From: Enhygromyxa salina
GTDB taxonomy: Bacteria; Myxococcota_A; Polyangia; Nannocystales; Nannocystaceae
Assembly: GCF_002994635.1 (NCBI RefSeq)
Contig: NZ_PVNL01000100.1
Span: forward strand, 92,005 to 156,004
DNA: 64,000 bases
Direction: 5' to 3'
Within the stretch, counting starts at the first letter, position 1. Each line of letters starts with the position of its first letter. This document shows, piece by piece, positions 42,894 to 53,076 of this stretch. The position numbers and the translations under genes were made by a program. Under the pieces are notes generated by a model. That model saw nothing but the letters and a program-made list of their open reading frames with translations, made no database searches and had not been told where the DNA came from.

Positions 42894-45800
42894 TTACCTG
42901 ACACCACCGAGACCCCGAGCCGCAGCGCGAGATCGTAGAAGGTCCGCCCGATGTTGCCGCCGAGCCACGCGAGGTACAACAGCCGCGCGCGGCGGCGCTC
43001 GGCCTCGGGCACGTCCGGGTGAAATTCGACGTTGTAGACCTGGTCCTCGACCCAGGTCTTGCCCTCGACCGCGGCCTGGCCAGACACCAGGGTGCCGCTC
43101 GCGTCACCCAGCTCGAGCTCGAAGGTTCGGCTCTGACGCCACAGATCAAACCGGGGCCGCGCGACCTTGTGGCCCTCGAGCCACAGCTCGCGGCCGTCCT
43201 CGTCGACCAGCTCGACCCGGATCCGCATGAGCGTGGCCTCGCTCGAGCGCGGGCGGCCGAGCCCGGAGTTGGGCCGGACCCACCAGTGCCCGTCGCGGAC
43301 CTGCAGCGGCGCCGGGTGTAGCGCCGGGCACAGCACCCGCCCGGACACGTCGATGCGGCGATCGTCGAGCAGCTGCCGCAAGCTGGTGACCGAGGCGGTG
43401 AAGTCGAGCTCGAGCGGCGTGGACTGGCCGTTCGGGCCGGCGGCCGCGCCGATCAGGTGCTCGCGAAACCACATGTAGCGGGCCGGAACGCCAGCCGCGT
43501 CGAGGCGATCTTCGAGCAGCCCGGCCGCGCGCAGCTTTCGATCCCAGCGCATCATTTGAGCGGCGTCGAGCGGCGGACACGGCAGCTCGAGCTGCGCGGC
43601 CAGCTGCGTGGCCCGGCGCGCGTCGGTCCGGGGCGCGAGGTTGACGAGCCGACAAAATTCGCGGCCGCTGTCGCTGCCAAGGATCGCGCGCAGGGCCGAG
43701 AGCGGGTGGTCGGGATCCTCGCCGAGCTCGGCGCGGACCGCCTCGAGCCAGCCCTCGAAGTCACGGATCCGCATGCCGCTGCCGCCGAGCTCGTACCACT
43801 GGTGCATCTGCGCGATCGAGACCGGCGCGGGGTTGACCAGGTGGAGGATCCGGCCGCGCACGTCGCCCGAGCTCGCGCCGCCGAGCGAGACCGCGACGAT
43901 CATCGAGGCGATCCAGTCGACCGGGGCCACGTCGACGTCACGGATGTCCGGCAGACAGCGCAGGCGATCGGACGCGCGCAGCAACAGCATGAACAGATCG
44001 TCGGGGTTGTGGCAGGCGGTCGTGGAGTGGGGCCCGATCGTGCCCGGCCGATACACGACGACCGGCAGCCCGCGGGCGCCCGCCTCGAGCACCAGGCGCT
44101 CGGCCACCCACTTGCTCTGCTGGTAGCCGATCGGCAGGGCGGCCCCGGGCCCCGGCAGGGTGTCTTCGTCGAGCACGTCGCGCGCGAGGCAGCCCGCGCC
44201 GACCAGCACGCCGATCGTCGAGACGTGGTGGATCGCCGTCGGCCGCTGGGCGCAGGCCAGCTCGATCAGCGAGCGCGTGCCCTCGATGTTGGGCCCGCGC
44301 TGCAGCTCGTAGGGCTGGGCGAAGTTGACCGCGGCGCCGCAGTGATAGATCGCGTCGAGCTCTTCGGCCTCGCGCCGCCAGCTGTCGCCGCCGAGCCCGA
44401 GCCGCGGTGCCGTGAGATCGCCCGGCTGGACCTCGACGCGGCGGCGCAGGGCCATCGACCACGGCAGCTCGACCCGCTCGACCGCCGCGCGCAGCCGCTC
44501 CCACGCATGCTCTGCGTCGCGGGCTCGGATCAGACACACGACCGTCGCGTCGGTCTGGCGCAGCAGCTCGAACAACAAGTGGGCGCCGACAAAGCCGGTC
44601 ACGCCCGTGAGCAGGACCCGGCGCAGCACGGCGGGCGCCGTCGTGCTCGACCCCGGCCGCAGACGCGCTGCCATACCCGCTGACGGACCCGCTGACGGAC
44701 CCGCTGAGTTGGCCCCGGGCCCACTCCACGCCCATGCCCCCGTCCCCGCCGGGAAGATCGTGGGATCGAGCTGCGCGTCGGTTGCGATCCGCTCGGGCAG
44801 CGGGAGCTCGCGGGCAGGCACACCCGCGTCGAGGGTGCCTGCGGCGACCGAGGCGAGCGCCCGCGCGCTGGGTGCGTTGACGAGGTCGTCGAGCGTGAGC
44901 TGCAGCCCCAGCTCGCGGCGCAGATCCGCGAGCAGCTCGACGGCGGTCAGCGAGCTGGCCCCCGCGGCCAGAAACTCCGCGTCCAGATCGAAGTGGGAGA
45001 GGTGCAGCAGGGCGGCCATGCGCGCCGCGATCTCGCGGGCCAGCGTGGTTCCGGCCTCGGACGTGGTCGAGCCGCCGACCCCCGGCTGCAGCCAGCGCAC
45101 GCCAAACGCACGCAGCACGTCTTCACCGGTGACCAGCTCGCTGGCGATCCACCCGAGCCGCTTGGCCTCGAGGCGCCGATCGATGTCGAGCCGGCGCGAG
45201 GTCGAGTCGCCGGCCGCGTGCTCGACCCGCTCGAGCAGCGCCGACAGGCCGATCGAGCGCAGCCCCGCGGCGGGGATCCGCAGCTCGAGCGCGCCGCCGA
45301 GCCCCTCGACCAACTCACCCGCGCCCGCGTCACCGACCCGCCGCACGAACCGACGCGCGGGGGTGTTGCGCGGCGAGGGCTCGGCCAGCAGCCGCACGGT
45401 CGCGGCCCCGACCTGCTCGGCCTGCTCGGCCAGCCACTTCAACAGCTCGAGCTCGACCCCGCGCCCGAGCACCCGACAGCTGAGCAGCAGGGTCTCGACG
45501 ACCAGCTCGGCCTGGCGCAGGCGCGCGACGACCAGCCCGACGATCCCGTAGTCACCAAAGCGATCGTGGACCTCGAACACGGTCGCGCGGACGTCGGGCT
45601 GCTCGAGCTCGTTGGCCAGCTCGTCGGCGGTGCGGGGGCGCTTGCGCAGGTTGAACTGGTTGGTGCGCGCGCTCAGCTGGGCGGCGCGCTCGAGGTGGCG
45701 CTCGAGCGGGCGCGCGACCACGGACAGCTCGAGGCTGCGGACGAATTCGATGTGGCCCTGCCCGGCCCGACGCGACGACCGGCGGGCCCGCTCTTCGGCG

Positions 45801-48800
45801 TAGCGACGCGGACGCTCGAGATCCGCGTTGGTGCGCGCGTCGACGTCGAGCGCCCACAGCCGCTCGATGAAGCCCGGCCCCCCGTCGCTGGGTTGGCCCG
45901 CGAGCTGCTGCTTGGGCAGCACGAACGCGAGCACCTCCGGGCACGCGTCGCGCATCGCCGCGACCTCGACCTCGTTGTCGTCGAGGAAGCAGAAGCTCTC
46001 GACGCCCAGCGACAGTCGCTCGGCCAGGTTGATCAGCCGCGCGGCCTTGCTGTCCCAGCCGCCCTCGATCGCCACGAAGTCGTCGGCGCCCGGCAGCTCG
46101 GGCCGCTCGAGCGCGGCGCGGACCAGATCGGGATCGTTGTTGCTGACGATCGCCAGCAGCACCCCCGCCGCCCGGCACTCGCTCAGGCGTCGATGCAGCG
46201 GCGCGAACGGAGCGGGGTCGAGCCCCGCGGGCCCGTCTTCGCCGACGACCCCGGCCCACAGCGTGTTGTCGGCGTCGACCGCCACGAGCTTGAGCATCTG
46301 CCGATCGTGGCGCCACAGCTCGCGCACGATCGCGGTGGCGAACGCCGCGTAGGCGGGGCTCGTGAACGGCACGTGAGCGAGCGCGTCGGCCTGGGGATCG
46401 AACAGCGACTCGACCCGCAGGGCCGCGAGCATGGCCTGGGGCCCGAGCACCCGCACCCCCGAGATCGCGGCCAGGCCCTCGCCGAGCTCGCGCTCGAGCG
46501 CCAGCAGATCTTCGGACGCGTCGGACGGCGGCAAGCCGATGATCATCAGGCCGGCGCTGGCCGCCTCGCGGACCGCGTCGAGCAAGTCCGCGCACCAGTC
46601 GCGATAGTCGTCGAGCCCAGGCGGGACCGCGCGGGCCCGGAACACGTCGACCAGCCGGACCAGCAGCACCCGCGCGACGACGTCCTCCGAGCGCAGCGCG
46701 CTGGCGGGATCGAGCAGCGGCTGGATGACCTGGGCGTAGGGCTCGGGCTCGACCTCGAACGGACACTCGAACAGCCGGCCCCAGCCGACGATGATCGGGA
46801 TCATCGGCTCGGCGGTGAAGGTGGCGGCCAGCGCGATCCGTCGGCGGGTCGGCGCGGCCGGGCAGCTGCTTGGCCAGGCGTGGTGCGACAGCGGGGTGTC
46901 GACGTCGCGCGCGAGCGTCGAGAGCAGCTCGACGTAGGCGTTGACGAGCGCCCGCGCGCCCTGGCGATCGAGCACGTCGGCGCGGTGGTGCAGCTCGATC
47001 GATCCACCCTGCGGCCCACGGACCAGCGACAGCGACAGATCGATGTCCATCGAGACCGGGCCGATCGGCAGGCGCCGCAGGCTGGCCCCGCGGGCGTGCT
47101 CGTTGGCCGGCAGCACGTTGAACAGCACCTGCAGCACGGGGACCCCGGGGACGCAGCCGAGCGCGCGCTCGAGCGAGGCCGAGACCGAGACCGGCAGGCC
47201 CGGGGAGTCCATCGCCCGGCGCAGCTGCCCCTGCGAGCGACGGGCCAGGACCCGCGGGGTGTCGCTCGCGTTGACGCGGCACGCGATCGGGACCGGGACC
47301 CCGAAGTAGCCGACCGCGTCGGGGCTGCCCAGCGCGATGCGCTGATCGACGGGGACCCCGACCACGAACCGCTCGACCCCGCAGACCCGGTGCAACAGCA
47401 GCTGCAGGACCGCGAACCCGAGCGCGGCGGGCAGCACCCCGAGCGAGCGCGCGAGCGCGTCGATGCCCGCGTGGGTCGCCGCGTCGAGCTCGACGAACAA
47501 CGACTTGGCCGCGTAGCCAGCGTCGGGCGAGCGGCCGGTGAAATTCACGAACGAGAGCGGCTCGATCCCCGCGAACGACTCGGCCTCGAGGGCGTCGCCC
47601 TGAGTCCCAAACTGCGCCCCAAATTGAGCCCCAAACTGGGCCCCGTGCGGGTCCCCGTGCGCCTCGGTTGCGAGCCGCGCGAGCGCGCCGTCGTCCGGGG
47701 GCCCGGGCGCGCGCGCCTCACCGTGAAGGTCGGCCTCGAGCTCGTTGACGAGCACGCGAAACGACGCGTGATCCGAGACCAGGTGGTGGGCGACCACGCA
47801 CAGGACCGGCTCGGCGCCGGGATGCTCGAGCAGCACGAACCGCCACAGCGGCGCGCGGTCCAGCGCGATCGGCCGACGGACCTGCTCGGCGTACACGGCC
47901 TCGAACTCGTCGAGGCCCGCGAGCGGCTCGCGCTCGAGCGTGATCTGGACGTTGGCCGCGATCCGCTGGCACATCACGTTGGGGTGCTCGATCGAGTCGA
48001 GCACGAACGAGGTCCGCAGCGCCGCGTGGCGAGCCGCGAACGCCTGCAGCCCGAGCTCGAGCGCCCTGACGACGTCGGGCTCGGACCCAGCTCGGCCCGC
48101 GCCCCAGGTCTCCGCCCAGCTGTCGAGCCCGTCGGTCCCGCCCCCGCGCAGCGAGAACGCGGCGGCGAGGTACAGCGTGTCGGCCGGGAGCCCCGCCGCG
48201 CCCGCCCCCGATCCGCTCGCTACCCGAAACAACCGCTGCATGTCGGCCGTCAGCGGCAGCTCGCGCGCGCGCAGCTGGGTGGTGTCGTAGCCCTCCTCGC
48301 GCAGCCACGCGGCCAGACCGGCGACCGAGGGCGCGTCGAACACCGCGCCCAGCGTGATCTCGCGGCCGAGCATGACCTCGAGCTTCGCGGTCATGCTCGC
48401 GATCGCGACCGAGTCGGCGCCGAGCTTGAAGAAGTCGTCGGTGCGGGTGAGCCCGGGGTGGCCCAGGACCTCGGCGCAGATGTCGAGCACGCAGGCCTCG
48501 ACCACATCCCGCGGCGGATCGACCCCGCCCGCTCGGGTCTCCTGGGCCGCGCGATCCTGGCTGTCACTGTGCGCGAGCGCTTCGAGCCGACCGGCCAGCC
48601 AGGCCTCGCGCGCGGCGCTGCGCCGGAGCTTGCCGGACGAGGTCTTGGGCAGGGTGTGGGGGGGGACCAGCAGGACGTCGAGCGGCCGCACGCCAAACCC
48701 GTCGGCCAGGACCTCGCGCGCGGTGGAGAGGATCGTTTGATAGCGATCGCTGGGGGTCGACTCGCGCACCTCCACGATGATCACGACCTCCTCGAGGCCA

Positions 48801-50341
48801 TCGTGCTCGGTCGCGAACGCGACCACGCAGCCGGGCCGCACCTGCGAGTGGGCGTCGCCGATCGCCTGCTCGAGATCGTGGGGGTGCAGGTTGCGGCCGC
48901 GGACGATCAGCAGGTCCTTGCGACGGCCACACACATAAAGCTCGCCCTCGTGCATGAACCCGAGGTCGCCCGTGCGCAGCCACGGCCCCTGCTGATCACC
49001 GACGAGCTCCAGCCCGAAGGTCGCGCGCGAGAGCACCGGCCGGCCCCAGTAGCCGCTGGCGACGTGGGAGCCGCGGACACAGATCTCGCCGACCTGCCCG
49101 TCGTCGAGTACCGCGAGCACCTCCGGGTCGACGATCGCGACCTCCGAGCCCGGCAGCGGTCGGCCCGAGCTGACGAGATCGACCCCAACCGTTGAACCCG
49201 CCGAGTCGGCAAGCTCTGCGCGGCCCGCCTCGAGGGCGGCTCGATCGGCGTGGAGCACCGTCGGCCCGCCGCCGACGCGGACGGCCGTGACCGCGAGCGT
49301 CGACTCGGCCAGGCCGTAGCAGGGGAACAGCGCCCGCGCGTTGAGGCCCGTCGACGCGAACGCCTTGCTGAACCGCCGCATGGTCGCCGCGCGGACCGGC
49401 TCGGCGCCGTTGAACGCGACCTCCCAGCATGACAGATCGAGGGCCTCGAGCTGCTCGGCCCGCTCGGCCCGATCGACCCGATCGACGCTCAGACGATCCA
49501 CGCACAGATCGTAGGCAAAGTTGGGGCCGCCGCTGGTCCGCGCGCGGAAGCTCGAGATCGCCTCGAGCCACAGCATCGGTCGCTTGAGGAACGCGATCGG
49601 CGACAGCAACAGCGCGCTGCCGCCGACCCACATGGGGTTGATGACCGTGCCGATCAAGCCCATGTCGTGATAGAGCGGCAGCCACCCGACGACCCGGGCC
49701 CGGTCGCGCTGCCCGAAGCCGGCCTGGATCATGGCCTCGTTGTGCAGCAAGTTGGCGTGGCTGAGCATCACGCCCTTGGGCTCCCCGGTGCTGCCTGAGG
49801 TGTACTGCAAGAACGCCAGCTGCGAGGGATCGAGCGGAGGCGGGGTCCAGCTCGCGGCGTCACCTGCGTCGGCGGTCGACAGCCACTCGAGCTTAGCGAG
49901 GCCCTCGGACTGCTGCGCGACGGCCCGGGTCATCTCCATCAGATCCGCGCTGGTCAGGCCGAACCGAGCCTGCGCGTCGATCGCGATGGCCTCGAGCACG
50001 GGCAAGGTCTTGTAGAGCCGCGAGGGGTTGGGCGGATAGACCGGGACCGCGACCGCGCCACACATCGAGCAGGCGAACAGGCCGACGATGAACTCGAGCC
50101 CCGGACCGAACACCAGCACGACCCGCTCGCCGCCAGCCCCAGCCGCGTCGAGCATCGCGGCGACCGTCCGCGCCCGCGTATACAGCTGCGCGTAGCTCAG
50201 CTGCGCGCGCGGGCCCTCGACGTCCGCGCTCAGCAAGAACGAATAGCCCTCGCCGGAGTGACTCACGGCTCGCAGCTCCAGCAATTCGGCCAGAGTCTGG
50301 GGCGGGCGGCTCAACGCCGACCCTCGCGCGCTCGACCACAC
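42890..50341 (-). CDS. megasynthase FAAL-ACP-C-FkbH-ACP-thioester reductase
   Basis: 2483 aa, GTG 50341. Domains in order: fatty acyl-AMP ligase (about 1-590; YTSGSTGEPKG, WLPLYHDMGLIG, RTGDLGF); carrier protein with phosphopantetheine Ser near 644 (GADSVA); condensation domain (about 695-1120; HHLVSDH near 852); FkbH-like domain with HAD motif (DADNTLWAG near 1353) and GNAT-like second half (QFNLRKR, SCRVLGRGVE), to about 1660; second carrier (GASSLTAVEL, Ser near 1796); NADPH thioester reductase (TGVTGFVG near 1911, YQQSK near 2072); and a C-terminal beta domain (about 2300-2483; LEGHKVARPRFDLW) like the accessory domain of cholesterol-oxidase fusions. FkbH loads glyceryl from 1,3-bisphosphoglycerate, so the likely product is a fatty acyl-glyceryl unit released by reduction. 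Confidence 0.88.
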   Translation of the reverse strand: MWSSARGSALSRPPQTLAELLELRAVSHSGEGYSFLLSADVEGPRAQLSYAQLYTRARTVAAMLDAAGAGGERVVLVFGPGLEFIVGLFACSMCGAVAVPVYPPNPSRLYKTLPVLEAIAIDAQARFGLTSADLMEMTRAVAQQSEGLAKLEWLSTADAGDAASWTPPPLDPSQLAFLQYTSGSTGEPKGVMLSHANLLHNEAMIQAGFGQRDRARVVGWLPLYHDMGLIGTVINPMWVGGSALLLSPIAFLKRPMLWLEAISSFRARTSGGPNFAYDLCVDRLSVDRVDRAERAEQLEALDLSCWEVAFNGAEPVRAATMRRFSKAFASTGLNARALFPCYGLAESTLAVTAVRVGGGPTVLHADRAALEAGRAELADSAGSTVGVDLVSSGRPLPGSEVAIVDPEVLAVLDDGQVGEICVRGSHVASGYWGRPVLSRATFGLELVGDQQGPWLRTGDLGFMHEGELYVCGRRKDLLIVRGRNLHPHDLEQAIGDAHSQVRPGCVVAFATEHDGLEEVVIIVEVRESTPSDRYQTILSTAREVLADGFGVRPLDVLLVPPHTLPKTSSGKLRRSAAREAWLAGRLEALAHSDSQDRAAQETRAGGVDPPRDVVEACVLDICAEVLGHPGLTRTDDFFKLGADSVAIASMTAKLEVMLGREITLGAVFDAPSVAGLAAWLREEGYDTTQLRARELPLTADMQRLFRVASGSGAGAAGLPADTLYLAAAFSLRGGGTDGLDSWAETWGAGRAGSEPDVVRALELGLQAFAARHAALRTSFVLDSIEHPNVMCQRIAANVQITLEREPLAGLDEFEAVYAEQVRRPIALDRAPLWRFVLLEHPGAEPVLCVVAHHLVSDHASFRVLVNELEADLHGEARAPGPPDDGALARLATEAHGDPHGAQFGAQFGAQFGTQGDALEAESFAGIEPLSFVNFTGRSPDAGYAAKSLFVELDAATHAGIDALARSLGVLPAALGFAVLQLLLHRVCGVERFVVGVPVDQRIALGSPDAVGYFGVPVPIACRVNASDTPRVLARRSQGQLRRAMDSPGLPVSVSASLERALGCVPGVPVLQVLFNVLPANEHARGASLRRLPIGPVSMDIDLSLSLVRGPQGGSIELHHRADVLDRQGARALVNAYVELLSTLARDVDTPLSHHAWPSSCPAAPTRRRIALAATFTAEPMIPIIVGWGRLFECPFEVEPEPYAQVIQPLLDPASALRSEDVVARVLLVRLVDVFRARAVPPGLDDYRDWCADLLDAVREAASAGLMIIGLPPSDASEDLLALERELGEGLAAISGVRVLGPQAMLAALRVESLFDPQADALAHVPFTSPAYAAFATAIVRELWRHDRQMLKLVAVDADNTLWAGVVGEDGPAGLDPAPFAPLHRRLSECRAAGVLLAIVSNNDPDLVRAALERPELPGADDFVAIEGGWDSKAARLINLAERLSLGVESFCFLDDNEVEVAAMRDACPEVLAFVLPKQQLAGQPSDGGPGFIERLWALDVDARTNADLERPRRYAEERARRSSRRAGQGHIEFVRSLELSVVARPLERHLERAAQLSARTNQFNLRKRPRTADELANELEQPDVRATVFEVHDRFGDYGIVGLVVARLRQAELVVETLLLSCRVLGRGVELELLKWLAEQAEQVGAATVRLLAEPSPRNTPARRFVRRVGDAGAGELVEGLGGALELRIPAAGLRSIGLSALLERVEHAAGDSTSRRLDIDRRLEAKRLGWIASELVTGEDVLRAFGVRWLQPGVGGSTTSEAGTTLAREIAARMAALLHLSHFDLDAEFLAAGASSLTAVELLADLRRELGLQLTLDDLVNAPSARALASVAAGTLDAGVPARELPLPERIATDAQLDPTIFPAGTGAWAWSGPGANSAGPSAGPSAGMAARLRPGSSTTAPAVLRRVLLTGVTGFVGAHLLFELLRQTDATVVCLIRARDAEHAWERLRAAVERVELPWSMALRRRVEVQPGDLTAPRLGLGGDSWRREAEELDAIYHCGAAVNFAQPYELQRGPNIEGTRSLIELACAQRPTAIHHVSTIGVLVGAGCLARDVLDEDTLPGPGAALPIGYQQSKWVAERLVLEAGARGLPVVVYRPGTIGPHSTTACHNPDDLFMLLLRASDRLRCLPDIRDVDVAPVDWIASMIVAVSLGGASSGDVRGRILHLVNPAPVSIAQMHQWYELGGSGMRIRDFEGWLEAVRAELGEDPDHPLSALRAILGSDSGREFCRLVNLAPRTDARRATQLAAQLELPCPPLDAAQMMRWDRKLRAAGLLEDRLDAAGVPARYMWFREHLIGAAAGPNGQSTPLELDFTASVTSLRQLLDDRRIDVSGRVLCPALHPAPLQVRDGHWWVRPNSGLGRPRSSEATLMRIRVELVDEDGRELWLEGHKVARPRFDLWRQSRTFELELGDASGTLVSGQAAVEGKTWVEDQVYNVEFHPDVPEAERRRARLLYLAWLGGNIGRTFYDLALRLGVSVVSGK

Positions 50342-50505
50342 GGATTCGAGACTCTATCCCAAGTCCCCTCCGCGCAGGAACCCATCGCGTGCATTTGATC
50401 GATCACAAACACTACACCGCGGGTGGGCGGTGAGCTCGTTTCATGCGACGCGCGATACCCACCCGGCGCGCCACTGCGCACGATCGCGCGGCCCGACGCC
50501 GCGGC

Positions 50506-51345
50506 TCACTCGGGCACTGGCAGCAACCATTGCGGCGTGTCGAGGTTCGCCACGAACTCGCGCCATTGCGCGCGTCGGGTCCGGCTGCCGACCAACTGCG
50601 CCGGCGCCATCGCGCGCGGGAGCAGGTGGTCGCACACCAGCTCGAAGGTCGCGGCGTTGAGGGCATCGAGCACGAGGATGGTCTCGCGCCACAGATCGAG
50701 GGTGCATCGCGGCGCCCAGTGGCCGAAGTAATTGCAGGCCAGCTCGCGCTCGCGGGCCGCGTGCCGATGCAGCTCGGGCAGCCGAAATAACTGCGCCGCG
50801 AAGTCGGAGTAGCAGGCCTGTTGAACCTCGTTGAGGCCGACGGCGAGCTGCCAGCGGGCCCGGCTGGCGTCGAGCTCGACATGCTCGACATAGCTCGCAA
50901 ACACCTGGGGAAACTCGAACGGTGGCGTCGCCGACGGGGGCTCGCTGGCCGGGATGTGCTCGTGGCGTCGCTCGAGGTACGGGAACTCCGAGCGCAGCGC
51001 GGCCTGGACGTCGGCCCGCAGCCGCCCGCGAAACCGCTCGCCGGCCCCCAGCACCGCGCGCAGCGAGTCGAGGAACACCGCGGCGTTGAGCAGCCGCGGG
51101 GCCAGACCCGCGCGGGCGTACGCGAACCGCATCACGGGCGGCAGCGTGGCCCGGGTCGGCTCGGCGATCTCGGCCCAGACCCGGCACAGCGCTTCAGGAT
51201 CGCCGCGCTGGTACGCCGCGAACGAGCCGTCGACCTCGGCGGCCGTGGCTTCGCGAAAGTACGGAATCGCCCGCAGCTGCGGGACCAGCCGCGCGTCGAG
51301 ATCCGCGACCGCCTCGAACTCCCGATCAGGCCGTCGGACGCTCAC
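50506..51345 (-). CDS. hypothetical helical protein of the megasynthase operon
   Basis: 279 aa, GTG 51345, overlapping the flavoprotein stop by four bases (GTGA), and followed 164 bp later by the megasynthase. Predicted all-helical, with His/Glu-containing helices (SEFPYLERRHEHIP, LPELHRHAARERELACNYFGHW, LFRLPE, ETILVLDALNAATFELVCDHLLPRA). It could be a heme-oxygenase-like diiron protein or a ferritin-like fold, but no canonical motif is certain. Operon membership makes a role in the same pathway likely. Confidence 0.7.
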   Translation of the reverse strand: MSVRRPDREFEAVADLDARLVPQLRAIPYFREATAAEVDGSFAAYQRGDPEALCRVWAEIAEPTRATLPPVMRFAYARAGLAPRLLNAAVFLDSLRAVLGAGERFRGRLRADVQAALRSEFPYLERRHEHIPASEPPSATPPFEFPQVFASYVEHVELDASRARWQLAVGLNEVQQACYSDFAAQLFRLPELHRHAARERELACNYFGHWAPRCTLDLWRETILVLDALNAATFELVCDHLLPRAMAPAQLVGSRTRRAQWREFVANLDTPQWLLPVPE

Positions 51346-53015
51346 GTGCTCGGCTCACCGTCCGCGCCAGCTGGCTCGGGGTGGACATCGAGCTGCGGCG
51401 ATCGAGCGCCGCGCGGCCCCGCCATCAGCTTCAGGAAGTCGGGCCACAGTCGCAGGCGCTGAGCGAGGCGCTCCATGTAGCCCCACAGCCGGGTAATGAT
51501 AAAGAAGTAGGGGCGGGCCCTCGGCAGGTGCCACAGCGGCCACGTGACCGCGTAGACCAGGCGCCCCGGGAGCAGGGCCTTGGCCAGCAGCGGCCCGCGC
51601 TCGCCAACACCCTCGCGACCCCCGTCACGTTGGGCCGCGGTCATGAACCGCACCAACCGGCGACGCCGGGTCTCGCTGCTCCACTGCAGGCGATAGTGCC
51701 GAGCCAAGAGCTTGGGCGTCCAGAGCTCGGCCGGGTGCAGGTGGTACAGCTCCGCGATCTCACCGAGCTCGTAGAGCGCCGTCTGCATCAGCACGTGCGG
51801 TTGATGCCAGGCCTGCTCGTACTTGAACTTGTTGAGCAGCCGGACCGAGTCCTGCATCAGCTCGTGGTCGCGGTTGAGGCCCGCGATCGTCGTGGTGCAC
51901 GGTTGCTCCCCCGCGCAGGCCGCGGTGATCAGCGGCGCGACCGCGACGAGCTGCCGACACGCCATCTCGATCCCGATCGAGTAGAGCGCGTCGACGAAGC
52001 CCGAGGCGTCGCCGATCAGCGCGTAGCCAGCGGGCGAGACCCAGTGCTCGGTGCGGTGGCCGAGCTTCGCGTAGTACGAGAACGGCTCGGTCGGCTCGGC
52101 GCCCGCGAGCGCCTCGACCAACGCCGGGAATTTCTGGGCCATCTCCCAAAACCCGCGATCGTCGGACTTGATGTCAGGCTGGTGCTGGGTCTTGTCGAAC
52201 GAGACCCCGACCGAGGTCGTGTGGTCGTCGATGTGGATCCACCAGAACCAAAACCCCGGCCCGCTGAGGTGGATCGTGTGACGGCGACGATCGATCCCGC
52301 GGAAGGTCTGCCAGAACTCGGGGTCGTGGCGGACGTTGGTGAAGCGGGTCCAGATCGCCGCGGTCTCGAGCCCGTCGAGATCGTGGGTGATGCCCAGCTG
52401 GCGAGCGAGCACCCGGCGGCGGCCGCTGACGTCCAGCACCCACTTGCAGGTGACGACGCATGGCTCGGCGTCGGCGTCGGCGTCGGCGCCCGCGTTGGCC
52501 TGGACCACGACCCGGTGGTGACGATCGCCGAGCTCCACGCGACGCACCGAGCTGGCGTACATGAACACGGCCCCCGCGGCCTCGGCTCGCCGCGCGACCT
52601 CGGCGTCGAGCGGCGGGCGGTCGACGTGGTAGGTGGGGATCAGCCGGGGAAACGCCCCCGCGATCTGCTCGAGCGGGGTCAGCGAGAGCAGCAGCTCGTG
52701 GCACTCGTCGAGCACCCGCGGGGCCGGGCGGTCGCGCGGCGCCGTCACGAAGTCGAACCCGAACTTGCGAAACGAGTGCTCGCGCAGCCACTCGCCCAGG
52801 CCGATCTCGTGATGCAAGAACACGCTGGTGCCCTCGGTCAGCGACTCGCCGACCACCGTCTTGAGCCCCTGCCCGCGCGCGCGCGACTCGAGCACGACGA
52901 CCCGCAGCCCTCGCTTGCGCAGCATGATCGCGGCCATGCTCCCGACCAACCCGCCGCCGATCACAGCGACGTCGTACTGGGTCTGGTTGGCCTGCTCGCT
53001 CACCTCGACCTGCAT
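51342..53015 (-). CDS. FAD-dependent halogenase-like monooxygenase
   Basis: 557 aa, ATG 53015, first gene of the megasynthase operon. The FAD-binding GGGLVG (G20, G22, G25) and a second flavin motif (YALIGDASGFVDAL) identify the flavin-dependent halogenase/geranylgeranyl reductase group. The halogenase signature WxWxIP appears as WFWWIH (W256, W258, H261), so the proline is His. The substrate region is extended, with a long C-terminal domain (about 440-557) containing a hydrophobic helix and an acidic/Pro tail. It could halogenate or oxidise the operon's product; the altered motif leaves the chemistry open. Confidence 0.82.
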   Translation of the reverse strand: MQVEVSEQANQTQYDVAVIGGGLVGSMAAIMLRKRGLRVVVLESRARGQGLKTVVGESLTEGTSVFLHHEIGLGEWLREHSFRKFGFDFVTAPRDRPAPRVLDECHELLLSLTPLEQIAGAFPRLIPTYHVDRPPLDAEVARRAEAAGAVFMYASSVRRVELGDRHHRVVVQANAGADADADAEPCVVTCKWVLDVSGRRRVLARQLGITHDLDGLETAAIWTRFTNVRHDPEFWQTFRGIDRRRHTIHLSGPGFWFWWIHIDDHTTSVGVSFDKTQHQPDIKSDDRGFWEMAQKFPALVEALAGAEPTEPFSYYAKLGHRTEHWVSPAGYALIGDASGFVDALYSIGIEMACRQLVAVAPLITAACAGEQPCTTTIAGLNRDHELMQDSVRLLNKFKYEQAWHQPHVLMQTALYELGEIAELYHLHPAELWTPKLLARHYRLQWSSETRRRRLVRFMTAAQRDGGREGVGERGPLLAKALLPGRLVYAVTWPLWHLPRARPYFFIITRLWGYMERLAQRLRLWPDFLKLMAGPRGARSPQLDVHPEPAGADGEPST

Positions 53016-53076
53016 AGTCGACTCCCACCCTGATCAAAAGAGCTGGCCTCGAACCGGCGCCTCGCGGGCTTGGGCC

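Noticed and set aside
44993..49195. A 1400-codon open frame on the plus strand opposite the megasynthase
   Set aside because: It is an antisense shadow caused by high GC and third-position bias; its composition (Arg, Gly, Pro, Asp rich without domains) is not protein-like, and the minus strand holds clear domains.
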